Positions 1 through 8,043 are shown, numbered from the stretch's first letter. The stretch is DNA of 41,098 bases from Symbiodinium natans (GCA_905221605.1 CAJNDS010000185.1:162501-203598), one strand, 5' to 3'. Notes: generated by a model from the letters alone, not told the origin. Numbers and translations are program-made.

Positions 1-129
1 GGGTTTAGGGTTTAGGGTTTAGGGTTTAGGGTTTAGGGTTTAGGGTGTAGGGTTTAGGGTTTAGGGTTTAGGGTTTAGGGTTTAGGGTTTAGGGTTTAGG
101 GTTTAGGGTTTAGGGTTTAGGGTTTAGGG
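1..129 (+). repeat. Interstitial telomeric repeat, G-rich
   Basis: About 18 tandem TTTAGGG units with one TGTAGGG variant. The G-rich strand reads rightward, so a chromosome end would lie to the right; this is not a left-hand telomere in the given orientation. Confidence 0.95.
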
Positions 130-798
130 TCAAGAGTTCTGGGTTTTGGGGCTGGTTCTCTTGTGTGCGTGTGTATGTCTATTGCTTTTGGGAGAGGAGG
201 GTTGGGGGACTTACAGGGTCGATGCGGTTTGGTTGCCATCTTTGTCTGCCTTTTTGGGGGATTCCGGTTTTGGGAACCCTAAACCCTAAACCCCCAACCC
301 TGAACCCTAAACACCCTAAACCCTAAACCCACTGCGTCTAGGCCTCCGGCCCATATGCCTCCCCATGATTCCGGCCAGCAGGTCGCCATACGGGGTCCTG
401 GCATGCACGGCGCGTTCTTGGTACTCTATATTTTTCCGGGTTCCGATGGGGGGGGGTTAGGGTTTGGGGTTTAGGGGTTGAGGGTTTAGGGTTTAGGGTT
501 TAGGGCTTCAGGGTTTCAGGGTGTAGATTTTAGGGTAAGATAGGGTTCAGGACACTCCATGGACTGAGGGTTCAGGGCTTCAGGGTTTCAAGGTTGAAGA
601 TTTAAGGTGATATAGGGTTCAGGATTCAGGGTTTTTGAATTTAAGGGTTTAAGGGTTAGGGGTTTCGGGCTGAGGCGTGTGTTTCGCACACTACACACCC
701 ACCCCAATGTCTTACTAAAATTCTAGATCACGGGGAAGCAGGTGTTGACCTAGAACTTGCACCCTAACTGAACATCACAAAAATCCCACACCATCTCA
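130..798. other. Degenerate telomere-like spacer
   Basis: Short decayed telomere-like patches: C-rich at about 284-330, G-rich at about 459-520, and TTCAGGG/TTTAAGGG-like at about 540-660. The rest is unique sequence in which I see no convincing coding frame. Confidence 0.6.
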
Positions 799-895
799 AC
801 CTCAACTCGCGCAGGGTGGGCTTCTTCTCGATGACCTGACCCGTCTCGGTGATCTCCACCGAGTGGGTGGCGGCGATTCGCTTCCTTGGCCGCCG
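799..895 (-). CDS. Exon-like coding island
   Basis: The minus strand reads RIAATHSVEITETGQVIEKK followed by PTLRE, with nearly every codon ending in G or C (GAG, ATC, ACC, AAG, CTG). The opposite strand lacks this bias. Flanked on its upstream side by C-rich telomere-like DNA. No family recognised; splice borders are not clear. Probably one internal exon or a gene fragment. Confidence 0.5.
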
Positions 896-1029
896 GCCCA
901 AGGCCCAAAAACCGCAAAACCCGCGACCCCAGGACCGCTGGAGCCCAGAAACCCCTGAAATCATCAACCCGAAACCCCAGAGGCCCGAACACAAGAAACC
1001 TGTAACCCCAAACCCCGCAACCCCCCCTG

Positions 1030-1136
1030 CCCCCTCCCATCCCTAAACCCTCAACCCCACCGAACCCTAAACCCCGAACCCCAAACCCCAAACCCTAAGC
1101 CCCCAACCCGAAACCACAAACCCCAAACCCTGGGAC
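1030..1136 (-). repeat. Degenerate C-rich telomere-like block
   Basis: Loose repeats of CCCTAAA, CCCCAAA and CCCGAAA. The units are too diverged to count exactly. Confidence 0.7.
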
Positions 1137-1142
1137 CCTTGA

Positions 1143-1208
1143 GGCGCTGTCCTCAAGGGCATGGGGCAGCCGCTCTCCTCCGCCCGCGCGCCGGCGCGTG
1201 CGTCGGAA
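1143..1208 (+). CDS. Possible exon island, strand unresolved
   Basis: On plus, the frame reads AVLKGMGQPLSSARAPARAS with G/C-ending codons, but a minus frame is also open and G/C-rich. Very GC-rich and bounded by telomere-like DNA on both sides. No family recognised. Confidence 0.22.
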
Positions 1209-1257
1209 GGGTTTTTGGGTCTAGGGCTTTGGGGGGTTTGGGTGGGCTCAGGGGGGG

Positions 1258-1497
1258 GGTTTAGGGTTTAGGGTTTAGGGTTTAGGGTTTAGGGTTTAGG
1301 GTTTAGGGTTTAGGGTTTAGGGTTTAGGGTTTAGGGTTTAGGGTTTAGGTTTTATGGTTTAGGGTTTAGGGTTTAGGGTTTAGGGTTTAGGGTTTAGGGT
1401 TTAGGGTTTAGGGTTTAGGGTTTAGGGTTTAGGGTTTAGGGTTTAGGGTTTAGGGTTTAGGGTTTAGGGTTTAGGGTTTAGGGTTTAGGGTTTATGG
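1258..1497 (+). repeat. Interstitial telomeric repeat, G-rich
   Basis: Long TTTAGGG array, about 34 units, almost perfect except for TTTAGG/TTTTATGG slips near 1345. Confidence 0.95.
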
Positions 1498-1620
1498 CTC
1501 AGGGGTTTTGGGGGGGGGCTGTGGGGGTTCAGGCTCAGAGGGCTTCTGGGGGGCTCGGGGGTCCTCGGATTTGTGGGCTTCTGGGCGTTGGAGTGTGGAG
1601 TTGACAGTTCAAGGGTAGGG

Positions 1621-1735
1621 CTTCGGGTTCAGGGTTCAGGGTTCAGGGTTCAGGGTTCAGGGTTTAGGGTTTAGGGTTTAGGGTTTAGGGTTTAGGGTTT
1701 AGGGTTTAGGGTTTAGGGTTTGGGGTTTAGGTTTG
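1621..1735 (+). repeat. Telomeric repeat with TTCAGGG lead
   Basis: About five TTCAGGG units followed by about ten TTTAGGG units, then TTTGGGG/TCTAGGG decay to about 1795. The clean switch between unit types suggests local amplification of a variant. Confidence 0.9.
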
Positions 1736-2160
1736 GGGTCTAGGGTTGAGGGTCTAGGGTGTAGGGTCGAGGGGGTTGAGGGTCTAGAAGGTTTAGGGTG
1801 GCATTTGGTGAGAGGTAGGCCAGGGAGCAAAACGAGGGCAGAAGCACCCTTAGAATCCCTGCAAATGCCCTGATCCCTTTGCACGCGAAACAACAAAACC
1901 CTCTCAACCCTAAATCCTAAAATAAACCCGTTGAAGCCCTATACCCCCGAAACCCTGAGACTACACAATGCAGCTGAAGAGGCTTAATGTTGCACGTGTT
2001 AGGTGTGTCGGGTTAAGCTTAAGGGTTTTAAGGCTTTACGATTTGAGGTTTTTGTTTTTAGGGTTTTAGGGTTTTACGGTCTTTCGGCTGAACCTTCAAG
2101 AACCCCTGCGGCCCTGAACGCTGAACCCCAAACTTGCCCAAACCTATGATCGCCCCTCAC
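1736..2160. other. Decayed repeats and unique spacer
   Basis: Degenerate G-rich telomere-like repeats to about 1795, then mixed unique sequence. A minus frame around 1803-1870 is open (reads ICRDSKGASALVLLPGLPLT) but has weak codon bias, so I do not call it. 1895-2090 shows only decayed CCCTAAA and TTTTAGGG-like patches. Confidence 0.4.
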
Positions 2161-2230
2161 CGGCTCCTTCCAGTCGATACTGTGGGGATCGCCCGTCAGG
2201 AGGAAGTTCCTCGTGGCCCGGCCATCTCTT
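2161..2230 (-). CDS. Exon-like island with splice donor
   Basis: Minus strand reads RDGRATRNFLLTGDPHSIDW then KEP, almost all codons ending G/C, followed directly by GTGAGG, a good 5 prime splice site. A GAAG stretch just upstream could be the acceptor. The plus strand is also open but without the bias. No family recognised. Confidence 0.5.
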
Positions 2231-2324
2231 CGGAATTCAGAGTTTAAAGGCTCGAGCTGCGAGGGCTCAAACCTGAACCCCAAAACCCTGAACCCGACAC
2301 CCTACCCTTGAATTGAAGGTTGCC

Positions 2325-2450
2325 AATATCAACATATTCTGAAGGTGTCGGCGGACTCTGGAAAAAACCCTACCAAGCTGAGCCCAGCGCAGGAAATCGG
2401 TGGTGTCAACGTCCTGTCCGGGGCGCTAAGTCTCCGTGATCTTCCAAAGC
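2325..2450 (+). CDS. Possible exon island
   Basis: The plus frame stays open and contains KVSADSGKNPTKLSPAQEIG followed by GVNVLSGALSLRDLPKQKK. Third-position bias is moderate; a minus frame is also open. No family recognised. Confidence 0.3.
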
Positions 2451-2541
2451 AGAAAAAAACTAAGGGTTTACGGCATGGGTCCCCACATAAACCTGTAAGA
2501 ACTACATGATCCAAAGTTTAGGGCTTGGCGTTCCTGAGTTC

Positions 2542-2652
2542 TCAGATCATCCAGGGATTCTTCTCATGGTCGAATTGGGTCCTCCGCTCCGGCGGTTCGA
2601 TGCCTAAATACCTGCACAGTTCTGGAGCCTCAGCCGCCCAAACCAAGGGCAC
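2542..2652 (-). CDS. Exon-like island ending in a stop
   Basis: Minus strand reads VPLVWAAEAPELCRYLGIEP, then PERRTQFDHEKNPWMI and a TGA stop. The LCRYLG...NPWM pattern faintly recalls the C-terminal part of sulfotransferases, too weak to name. A C-rich telomere array (2679-2780) lies just upstream on the sense strand and would sit in the preceding intron. Confidence 0.42.
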   Translation of the reverse strand: MPLVWAAEAPELCRYLGIEPPERRTQFDHEKNPWMI

Positions 2653-2678
2653 AGGGTTGAGGGCGTGTAGGGGGTTAT

Positions 2679-2780
2679 CCCTAAACCCTAAACCCTAAAC
2701 CCTAAACCCTAAACCCTAAACCCTAAACCCTAAACCCTAAACCCTAAACCCTAAACCCTAAACCCTAAGCCTAAACCCTG
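2679..2780 (-). repeat. Interstitial telomeric repeat, C-rich
   Basis: About 13 CCCTAAA units, nearly perfect, orientation opposite to the arrays at 1-129 and 1258-1497. Confidence 0.95.
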
Positions 2781-2805
2781 AACTGCTGAAAACAGAGCCT
2801 AAGGT

Positions 2806-2900
2806 TCAGGGCTTGGGCTTGCGGCAGCCTCTGCTCCCGACAAAAGAGCAGGGGTTCCCAGGAGCCTAGGGTTCTGCTTGATATACTTCACAAGGGAACC
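2806..2900 (-). CDS. Possible exon island
   Basis: Minus strand open for about 33 codons, including SLVKYIKQNPRLLGTPALLS. It could join the minus exon at 2542-2652 across the telomere array. A shorter plus frame (VLLDILHKGTGSREK) is a rival reading. No family recognised. Confidence 0.32.
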
Positions 2901-2947
2901 GGGTCTCGGGAGAAGTAGGGTTTCAGGTTTAGGGTTTAGGGTTTAGG

Positions 2948-3032
2948 GTGAGTACGGTAGCGCTGGTGATAAAGCTATAACCTTGCTCAGGGTACTTATT
3001 GCCCTACGCAGATGTACCCGTGAACCTCCAAG
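2948..3032 (+). mobile_element. Introner-like element, family A
   Basis: Begins with a GTGAGTA donor-like sequence right after a short telomere array (2928-2948). It carries the family core GCTATAACCTTG and CCCTACG and ends GTACCCGTGAACCTCCAAG, the family A right end. The left inverted repeat is missing or replaced by telomere sequence. A frame stays open after the AG. Confidence 0.55.
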
Positions 3033-3314
3033 TCGGGCTGGAAAGAACCAAAATCCCTAACCCCTACTGCCCTCAAAACTGACACCCCCACGAAGCTCTA
3101 AGCCCCCACCTCTAAACCCCAAACCTAACATAGGATGGCCATGAAAACCGTCTGAGGTGGTGAGGTGAGGTGAGGATCGACCGAGGCACGAGCCTGGCCT
3201 AACAAAAGGGCGGCCCCTCCGGCACAAGGCTTAAGAGGCCAGCCCCAACAACACACGACACGACAACCACAAAACAAAAAGGAACAGCAACGCGAAACGA
3301 ACGAGACAACGCAA

Positions 3315-3461
3315 CGCTCTGCGGACCTCCATGGCGAGCTAATTTGCCCTCGCCCTGACCACCCAAAGGCTCACGTCCTTTACCGCTTCTACCTGCGCGA
3401 GCATCTCGATGAGGACCCTGTGAAGCTGCAGCAGAAAAACGAGGCGAAACCACGCGGGTAG
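3315..3461 (+). CDS. Exon-like island ending in a stop
   Basis: Plus frame contains HVLYRFYLREHLDEDPVKLQ, then QKNEAKPRG and a TAG stop. About three quarters of codons in the second half end G/C; the overlapping minus frame has poor bias. Soluble, charged, helical-looking. No family recognised; upstream border unclear. Confidence 0.42.
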   Translation, partial: RSADLHGELICPRPDHPKAHVLYRFYLREHLDEDPVKLQQKNEAKPRG

Positions 3462-3546
3462 AGGCCGGATGAACCAGGCGTCGACGGTGCTGGAGGGGGG
3501 CTTGATCCCCGCTCGCACTCAATAACCACTGATTCACTTCGCGACC

Positions 3547-4206
3547 TTACTTGGCTGACATTTCCTTCCCAATCCATGAGTCTTGAATTGTACACCACGT
3601 GCTTCCCAATATCCAGCTTCTCTGCCTTGTGATGTTGTCCTCGAGTCTGCGCCCACGCAGCATACCAACGCGAGCACCGCTCGCACCGCTACCGCGTAGC
3701 GTACGCACTGCGAGCACCGCCCGCACTTCTACCACGCCGCCCACGGTCGTCACGTAAACTGCTATCCCCACGGCTCCGGCACCGCCGGTGTCTGCGGCCA
3801 GTGCGAGAGCGTCGGCGCCCGGGGTAGACCCTACCCCCGCCTTGCTCACGTCTCCCATCCCATCCCAAACTGCCACCATCCGTCTGTGCAACTGCCGGGT
3901 CCGCATCGCCCTGCTGCCAAAAAGTAGGCTCCGAGCTCCGAAACATAGTTGAATTCGAAAAGGGGCCCCACGGCCTGTTATTTCCAAGTATCGCAGAAAA
4001 AGTGAATCCTCTCCAGAAATAGACCTCCAGATGCTCAAAGACTGCAACGACCCCCAACCCACGATTGAGTTGCACCCAAAGTCCAAGGAATGCACACATA
4101 ACATCATACACCGAGGCACTGTCGCACTAGCGCCACAGAGGGGGGAAGAAGGGGGTGCTCGTCGAACCCTCAACCTGAGGATCTTAGTGCCGCCCCGGAG
4201 GTCCAC
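3547..4206 (-). CDS. 219-codon open frame, uncertain
   Basis: The longest non-repetitive open frame in the window. The C-terminal half is Gly/Ala/Val-rich with G/C-ending codons and contains GIAVYVTTVGGVVEVRAVLA. The N-terminal half is less biased. A plus frame over about 3760-3960 is also open with similar bias, so the strand is unresolved. No domain recognised; it may be an unspliced mix of exon and intron. Confidence 0.25.
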   Translation of the reverse strand: MDLRGGTKILRLRVRRAPPSSPLCGASATVPRCMMLCVHSLDFGCNSIVGWGSLQSLSIWRSISGEDSLFLRYLEITGRGAPFRIQLCFGARSLLFGSRAMRTRQLHRRMVAVWDGMGDVSKAGVGSTPGADALALAADTGGAGAVGIAVYVTTVGGVVEVRAVLAVRTLRGSGASGARVGMLRGRRLEDNITRQRSWILGSTWCTIQDSWIGKEMSAK

Positions 4207-4316
4207 CCAACTTCCAACTCCAGCCCCTCCGCAAGCCAGCGCTAGTCTCCGGGGGAAAACCGTCTGAAAAAAGTCCTAGACATGATCCTCTTAAACCCAA
4301 TGCGTAAGAAAACCGT

Positions 4317-4400
4317 AAACCCTAAACCCGAAACCCTCAGCCCTAAACCCAAAACCCTTAGCCCTAAACCCAAAACCCTGAACCCTAAACCCTAAGCCCT
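4317..4400 (-). repeat. Degenerate C-rich telomeric block
   Basis: CCCTAAA with CCCGAAA, CCCTCAG and CCCTTAG variants, ending directly at an exon-like island. Confidence 0.8.
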
Positions 4401-4490
4401 GCCTACCTAGCAAACCATCCAAACGTCCGCCTCCAGGCGAATCAGGACCCGAGAGCCGTGGCCCAACACCGACGCCTGGGATCCCAACAG
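4401..4490 (+). CDS. Exon-like island with splice donor
   Basis: Thirty codons, AYLANHPNVRLQANQDPRAV then AQHRRLGSQQ, mostly G/C-ending, finishing CAG before GTCCGG (phase 0 donor). Its left edge abuts CCTAAG of the telomere-like block, which could serve as the 3 prime splice site. No family recognised. Confidence 0.55.
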
Positions 4491-4588
4491 GTCCGGAATT
4501 GGGGTTCAGGCTTGAGGGTTTAGGGTTTTGGGTTTAGGGTTTACGGTTTCGGGCTTCGGGCTTCGGGATTCGGGCTTAGGGCTTGGGG

Positions 4589-4646
4589 GTTATAAGCAGC
4601 GTATCCATGGTTATACCCTACATACAAGTACCAGTGAACCTCCAAG
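4589..4646 (+). mobile_element. Introner-like element, family A (short)
   Basis: Contains TATAAGC, ATGGTTATACCCTAC and the right end GTACCAGTGAACCTCCAAG. The left inverted repeat is absent. An open frame follows the AG. Confidence 0.5.
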
Positions 4647-4745
4647 CAGGGTTGAACGCTTTAGGGCTCTCAGCGTTTCGGGTTTTAGGGGTTCAGATTG
4701 TGTTTGGGTTTCTCAAGCTGAATTATGGTTTGGGGAGGGGGGGAG
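4647..4745 (+). CDS. Possible exon after introner
   Basis: Plus frame just after the family A acceptor reads RVERFRALSVSGFRGSDCVW then VSQAELWFG before running into a G-rich tract. Part of the sequence is telomere-like (TTTAGGG), so some residues are repeat-derived. No family recognised. Confidence 0.33.
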
Positions 4746-4887
4746 GGTGGGAGGCAAGGGGGAGGGGGGGGGGGAGGGTGTAGGGCTTTGAGGTTTGAGC
4801 TACGGGTTCGGGCTTCAGAGCTTCAGGATTTTCAGGAGTAGGGGCGAAAGAGGGCTTGAGGGCTTGAGGGTCTAGGGAGAGGGCTGG

Positions 4888-5124
4888 GGTGAGAATTTTG
4901 GGGGCACCGCTTGCGGTCGTTGCCTAGAGGGTACCGGCACTTGCTTACTCAGCCTCTTTGACCGACAGCCTAAACCCCCAAAAGCCAAACTGAAGTTCAT
5001 TAGAAAGTCTTTCCTACGTGGTTCTTTCCGTGCGAAATTCCCCTCCCCAAACAAACAACTCTGGATGCTACAAGAGACTATGAAGGGCCCATGTCCAATA
5101 CAACCCAACCTTGACACCCTGTAA
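4888..5124 (+). CDS. Exon-like frame ending in a stop
   Basis: About 78 codons open on plus, with the stretch KAKLKFIRKSFLRGSFRAKF and the end NKQLWMLQETMKGPCPIQP, NLDTL and TAA. No early ATG, so it would be a terminal exon. An 81-codon minus frame overlaps it (4872-5117); codon bias does not settle the strand. No family recognised. Confidence 0.37.
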   Translation, partial: GENFGGTACGRCLEGTGTCLLSLFDRQPKPPKAKLKFIRKSFLRGSFRAKFPSPNKQLWMLQETMKGPCPIQPNLDTL

Positions 5125-5165
5125 ACCTTAACCCCGGAAGCCTGAACCCTAAACCCTAAACCCTA

Positions 5166-5385
5166 AATGACCCCTCTGAACGCATGCAAAGCCCCGGAAC
5201 CCCGACCAAAACTACTGTTTGCTTAAGAATCGCCACAATTCGAAGATAGCACTCCTTGAATTTCCCTTAGAAGGAAGAACTTTTTGATGGTTTCGGGGTG
5301 TGCTTAAGCAATAGTAGAAAAACTTCCAGAACCACTTATTTTGCAGGCGCTTGATCTAAACCCTGACAAGCTCGTTCAAAACTAG
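5166..5385 (+). CDS. Two-exon gene piece split by family C introner
   Basis: Exon 5166-5216 reads NDPSERMQSPGTPTKTT and stops at GTTTGC. Intron 5217-5346 ends with a good acceptor (TTATTTTGCAG). Exon 5347-5385 reads ALDLNPDKLVQN and TAG. Both are in phase 0. The left part begins in CCCTAAA DNA; the true 5 prime end is not visible. No family recognised. Confidence 0.5.
5217..5346 (+). mobile_element. Introner-like element, family C
   Basis: Inverted ends CTACTGTTTGCTTAAGAA (left) and TGCTTAAGCAATAGTAG (right) enclose about 75 bases, followed by a pyrimidine-rich tail and CAG. Same end sequence as the element at 28746-29040. Open frames flank it in phase 0. Confidence 0.6.
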
Positions 5386-5480
5386 CGATACGGGAAAGTC
5401 TTAAGCCCCCAAGCCCTGAGATTTCAGCGTTCGGGGGTTAGGGCTTAGGGTAAGCCCAAACGTTTGGGGTTTCGGGTTAG

Positions 5481-5583
5481 GATTTAGGCTTTAGGGTTTA
5501 GGATTTAGGGTTTAGGGTTTAGGGTTTAGGGTTTCGGGTTTAGGGTTTAGGGTTTAGGGCTTAGGGTTTAGGGTTTAGGGGTT
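5481..5583 (+). repeat. Interstitial telomeric repeat, G-rich
   Basis: About 14 units of TTTAGGG with TTTCGGG, GCTTAGGG and GATTTAGG variants. Confidence 0.92.
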
Positions 5584-5603
5584 GGGGTAAGCCCTAAACT
5601 TGT

Positions 5604-5679
5604 TTTTTAAAGGGAGAGGCTCCGAGGATCGGACAATGGGGTATGGCCAGGGGTCGCCGAGCCCCTCCGCATTTCCCAC
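5604..5679 (-). CDS. Possible exon island
   Basis: Minus strand reads VGNAEGLGDPWPYPIVRSSE then PLPLK with about three quarters G/C-ending codons, right after TTGCCCACACAG, a good acceptor. Another minus frame is open too. No family recognised. Confidence 0.35.
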
Positions 5680-5769
5680 CTGTGTGGGCAACTTGGGTTG
5701 CAAGTTTAGGGTTTGGGGTTTTGGGAGGGCGAAACCCTAACCCGAAACAATAAACCCTCAACCCGTGGC

Positions 5770-5881
5770 TGCGAGCGCCAGAAACCTGACGCATTGCGAC
5801 GGAGCCCACACGCGTTGAAAGCAACGGCCAAGTCTGGGAAATGCTCCGCGGGCACTCAGCACATGATGAGGTTGCTTGCAG
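5770..5881 (+). CDS. Exon-like island ending at an introner
   Basis: Plus frame contains ERQKPDALRRSPHALKATAK then SGKCSAGTQHMMRLLA and ends one base into a codon at the donor GTTCATGG of the family A element. After the element the phase allows V-GPYS and a TAA stop. The element itself (105 bases) is also open in this frame, so read-through cannot be excluded. No family recognised. Confidence 0.4.
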
Positions 5882-5986
5882 GTTCATGGGTGCCTATAAG
5901 TTGGGTGATAAGTGGGGTAACTATGGCTATCACCTTCATTAGGACACTTATCTCCCTACTTACAAATACCCATGTGAACCTCCCAG
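5882..5986 (+). mobile_element. Introner-like element, family A, both ends present
   Basis: Left end TTGCAGGTTCATGGGTGCC and right end TACCCATGTGAACCTCCCAG are inverted copies. The inside has CTATAAG, ACTATGGCTATCACC and CCCTACTTA, the shared family core. Borders fit GT-AG. Confidence 0.65.
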
Positions 5987-6099
5987 TAGGACCCTACTCA
6001 TAACAAGTACCCCACCCGCGGGCTCGTGGCTGGATGGGGTTTCTTTGGCCGCAGAGGGGGGGGGCGGGGGAGGAGGGCCATGTGAAGCGTTTCAGCGTT

Positions 6100-6260
6100 T
6101 TCGGGTTTGGAGTTCAGGGGAGGGAAGGGCAGGCTCCTCTAGTCGACAGGTTCGAGGACTCGCCACCCCTAAAGCCCTAGTTTTATCGCCGATGAAAACA
6201 GACCCGCCGGCCCCCCGGAGTCCTCGTTTTGAACAGCCCCCCTTCGAGGCATCTAAAATC
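6100..6260 (+). CDS. Possible exon island
   Basis: Plus frame contains RQVRGLATPKALVLSPMKTD then PPAPRSPRFEQPPFEASK before C-rich telomere DNA starts. Proline-rich and weakly biased. No family recognised. Confidence 0.25.
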
Positions 6261-6298
6261 CTAAACCCTAAACCCCGAAACAGAGGACAAAATAGAGG

Positions 6299-6348
6299 TA
6301 ACCCTAAACCCTAAACCCTAAACCCTAAACATTCAACCCTAAACCCTG
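6299..6348 (-). repeat. Interstitial telomeric repeat, C-rich
   Basis: About six CCCTAAA units with one ATTCAACCC variant. Confidence 0.88.
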
Positions 6349-6363
6349 AAGAGATCGATCCAT

Positions 6364-6453
6364 ACCCTTTTCACAACTTGGGGAGCACATCTAATTTCGG
6401 ATGCCCAGGCAAGGCTGCCACCAAGGGCCTATGTGGCCCTTAGGAGTGCTTAG
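6364..6453 (+). CDS. Possible exon island
   Basis: Plus frame reads TLFTTWGAHLISDAQARLPP then RAYVALRSA and TAG. Bounded by telomere blocks on both sides. Short, weak evidence; no family recognised. Confidence 0.27.
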   Translation, partial: TLFTTWGAHLISDAQARLPPRAYVALRSA

Positions 6454-6461
6454 GCCCAGGG

Positions 6462-6600
6462 ATTAGGGTTTAGGGTATAGGGTTTAGGGTATAGGGTTTA
6501 GGGTTCAGGGTTTAGGGTTCAGGGTTCAGGGTTTAGGGTTCAGGGTTCAGGGTTTAGGGTTTAGGGTTTAGGATTAGGGGTTTAGGGTTAGGATTTGGGG
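6462..6600 (+). repeat. Interstitial telomeric repeat, G-rich, mixed units
   Basis: TTTAGGG mixed with TATAGGG and TTCAGGG in alternating order, then decayed units. Confidence 0.9.
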
Positions 6601-6616
6601 GTTCGGCTTTAGAAAC

Positions 6617-6720
6617 AGAATTGACAAAAGAAGGCCTCGCTGTAGTAGACCCCGCAGAAGGTGTAGCAGATGAGGAGGCGCTTGAGGAACATGACCCGCG
6701 GACTGAGAAACGGCGTCAGG
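6617..6720. CDS. Exon-like island, strand unresolved
   Basis: Plus: acceptor GAAACAG, then an acidic frame with PAEGVADEEALEEHDPRTEK, ending CAG before GTGAGC, an excellent donor. Minus: a fully open hydrophobic frame with VMFLKRLLICYTFCGVYYSE and about 85 percent G/C-ending codons. Splice signals favour plus, codon bias favours minus. No family recognised. Confidence 0.45.
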
Positions 6721-6754
6721 TGAGCTGCTTTCTTTGGGGTTTAGGGTTTATGCG

Positions 6755-6850
6755 TGTAGGGCTTAAGGGGGTGCAGGAGTTTAAGGGTTTAAGGGTTAAA
6801 GGGTTTAGGGGTTTAAGGGTTAGGGGTTGAGGGCTTAGGGTTGAGGATGG
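6755..6850 (+). repeat. Degenerate G-rich repeats
   Basis: TTTAAGGG and GGGTTTAGGGG-like units with no fixed period. Confidence 0.6.
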
Positions 6851-6889
6851 AAGAGGGTCGAACAAACTTAGGTTAAACTGCCAAACCCC

Positions 6890-6975
6890 CCACGGCCACA
6901 CAGCGGATGTAAGGGAGACGCAGAGGAGCCTCCGCAATTGCTGTCGTGATTTCGGGTCTTGGGCGGTTTGACCGA
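6890..6975 (+). CDS. Possible exon island
   Basis: Plus frame reads GHTADVRETQRSLRNCCRDF then GSWAV and TGA, about 70 percent G/C-ending. A minus frame is also open. No family recognised. Confidence 0.25.
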
Positions 6976-7011
6976 ACCCAACACCCCTTGAACTATGCCT
7001 GCGTGCCGGGT

Positions 7012-7040
7012 CCTAAACCCTAAACCCTAAACCCTAAACC
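7012..7040 (-). repeat. Short C-rich telomeric repeat
   Basis: Four CCCTAAA units next to a coding-like island. Confidence 0.85.
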
Positions 7041-7113
7041 CCGCACCCGGCCTGTAGTCATCGATGAAGATATCCTGACTTCCAGCAAGGTTCGGCATGT
7101 CCTCGGCCCAACG
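7041..7113. CDS. Coding-like island, strand unresolved
   Basis: Minus reads LRWAEDMPNLAGSQDIFIDD then YRPGAG with about 80 percent G/C-ending codons. Plus reads RTRPVVIDEDILTSSKVRHV then LGPTQ and TAG. Telomere blocks flank both ends. No family recognised. Confidence 0.33.
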
Positions 7114-7189
7114 CAATAGGGGTTTAGGGTTTAGGGTTCAGGGCTTGGGGTTTAGGGGTTTCGGGTTTAGGGTTTAGGGCTTAGGGTTT

Positions 7190-7480
7190 ACGGCTTATTT
7201 GTCGGGGATCCTCAAGCAGCCGCCCTGCGTCCCACTCGGAGGGTTCAGCGTACTTAGAAGTGGGGTTGTAAGGACCCTAAGTAAGGTTTAAACAAACCAT
7301 AGTTCCCCTGGGTTAGGGTTTAGGGCTTAGGGCTTAGGGCTTAGGGCTTAGGGCTTAGGGTTTAGGGTTTATAGTTTAGGGTTTAGGGTATCTTAGGGCC
7401 CTTATAACCCTACTTCTTAGCACCCTCGAACCTCCAAGTAGGTACCGGGCTATTTTCGTAAAGCCATGGATGTGTGAGCC
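7190..7480 (+). CDS. Possible two-exon piece around an introner
   Basis: The left exon ends TTCAGC before GTACTTAG at 7250 and is open in two or three frames (one reads AYLSGILKQPPCVPLGGFS). The right exon starts after CCTCCAAG at 7439. In one phase a single frame stays open through the join: RGSSSSRPASHSEGS, then ARYRAIFVKPWMCEP and TGA. No family recognised. Confidence 0.33.
7250..7438 (+). mobile_element. Family A introner interrupted by a telomere block
   Basis: The left half, 7250-7310, has GTACTTAGAAGTGG and CCTAAGTAAGGTTTA. The right half, 7389-7438, has CTTATAACCCTACTT and CTCGAACCTCCAAG. Between them lies a telomeric array. Together the halves match the family A core, as if the array was inserted into or expanded inside the element. 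Confidence 0.5.
7311..7388 (+). repeat. TTAGGGC-variant telomeric block
   Basis: Two TTTAGGG-type units, then about five TTAGGGC units, then TTTAGGG again. Sits inside the family A element. Confidence 0.88.
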
Positions 7481-7640
7481 ATGACCACAAACGTAACTGA
7501 TCTTACAACCTTTTGACCCCGATAGCAGAGCCAGCAAGGAAAGCTAAACATGTGCATGCTCCCCAAGTTGCTTCTTTTGAGGGCTATGCCCTGCACTTAG
7601 GAGCTTGCTAGCCTACGAATGATAGAACTTTCAGTGCTTG
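7481..7640. other. Unique spacer
   Basis: Non-repetitive sequence of average composition. No open frame of interest, no splice pair and no RNA gene recognised. Confidence 0.4.
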
Positions 7641-7747
7641 TGGTTACAGTTGGGGGTTTACGATGACAGGGAACGCCTAATATAGACCCTCATTTAGTAG
7701 GATCCCCTTATAAAGGACCCGATAAGGTACCCCTCAGATCGTAAACC
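7641..7747 (+). repeat. Dispersed repeat D, copy 1
   Basis: Shares with 38928-39010 the order TGGTTACA...TAGTAGGA/TAGTAAGGA...CCCC...ATAAGGT(A/G)CCCC...AAACC. The identity is patchy but collinear over about 80 bases. It could be a fourth introner family; no flanking exon join was found. Confidence 0.4.
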
Positions 7748-7929
7748 CTCATTTCAGTCCTGAATCCCTAAGCCCTGAGCCCTAAGCCCTAAAGCCTATA
7801 TAAACCCTGAACCGAAAGCCCCGTCTGCTAATGGGCACTGTCGTCATTCTGGGGCCACGGCCCCTGCGACCGTGCTCATGATCTGAGGATCACAGCTTTA
7901 AGTTCAGGGGTTGGCAACTTTAAGTGCTT

Positions 7930-8043
7930 TGGGGGTTTAGGGTTTAGGGTTTAGGGTTTAGGGTTAGGGTTTAGGGTTTAGGGTTTAGGGTTTAGGGTTT
8001 AGGGTTTAGGGTTCAGGGTTTAGGGTTCAGGGTTTAGGGTATA
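7930..8043 (+). repeat. Interstitial telomeric repeat, G-rich
   Basis: About 16 TTTAGGG units with a few TTCAGGG and TATAGGG near the right end. Confidence 0.94.

Noticed and set aside
1-129. True chromosome end at the left edge
   Set aside because: At a left-hand telomere the given strand should read CCCTAAA; it reads TTTAGGG, so the block is interstitial or inverted.
2542-2652. Naming this exon a sulfotransferase
   Set aside because: Only a short LCRYLG...NPWM likeness; the nucleotide-binding motifs are not visible anywhere near.
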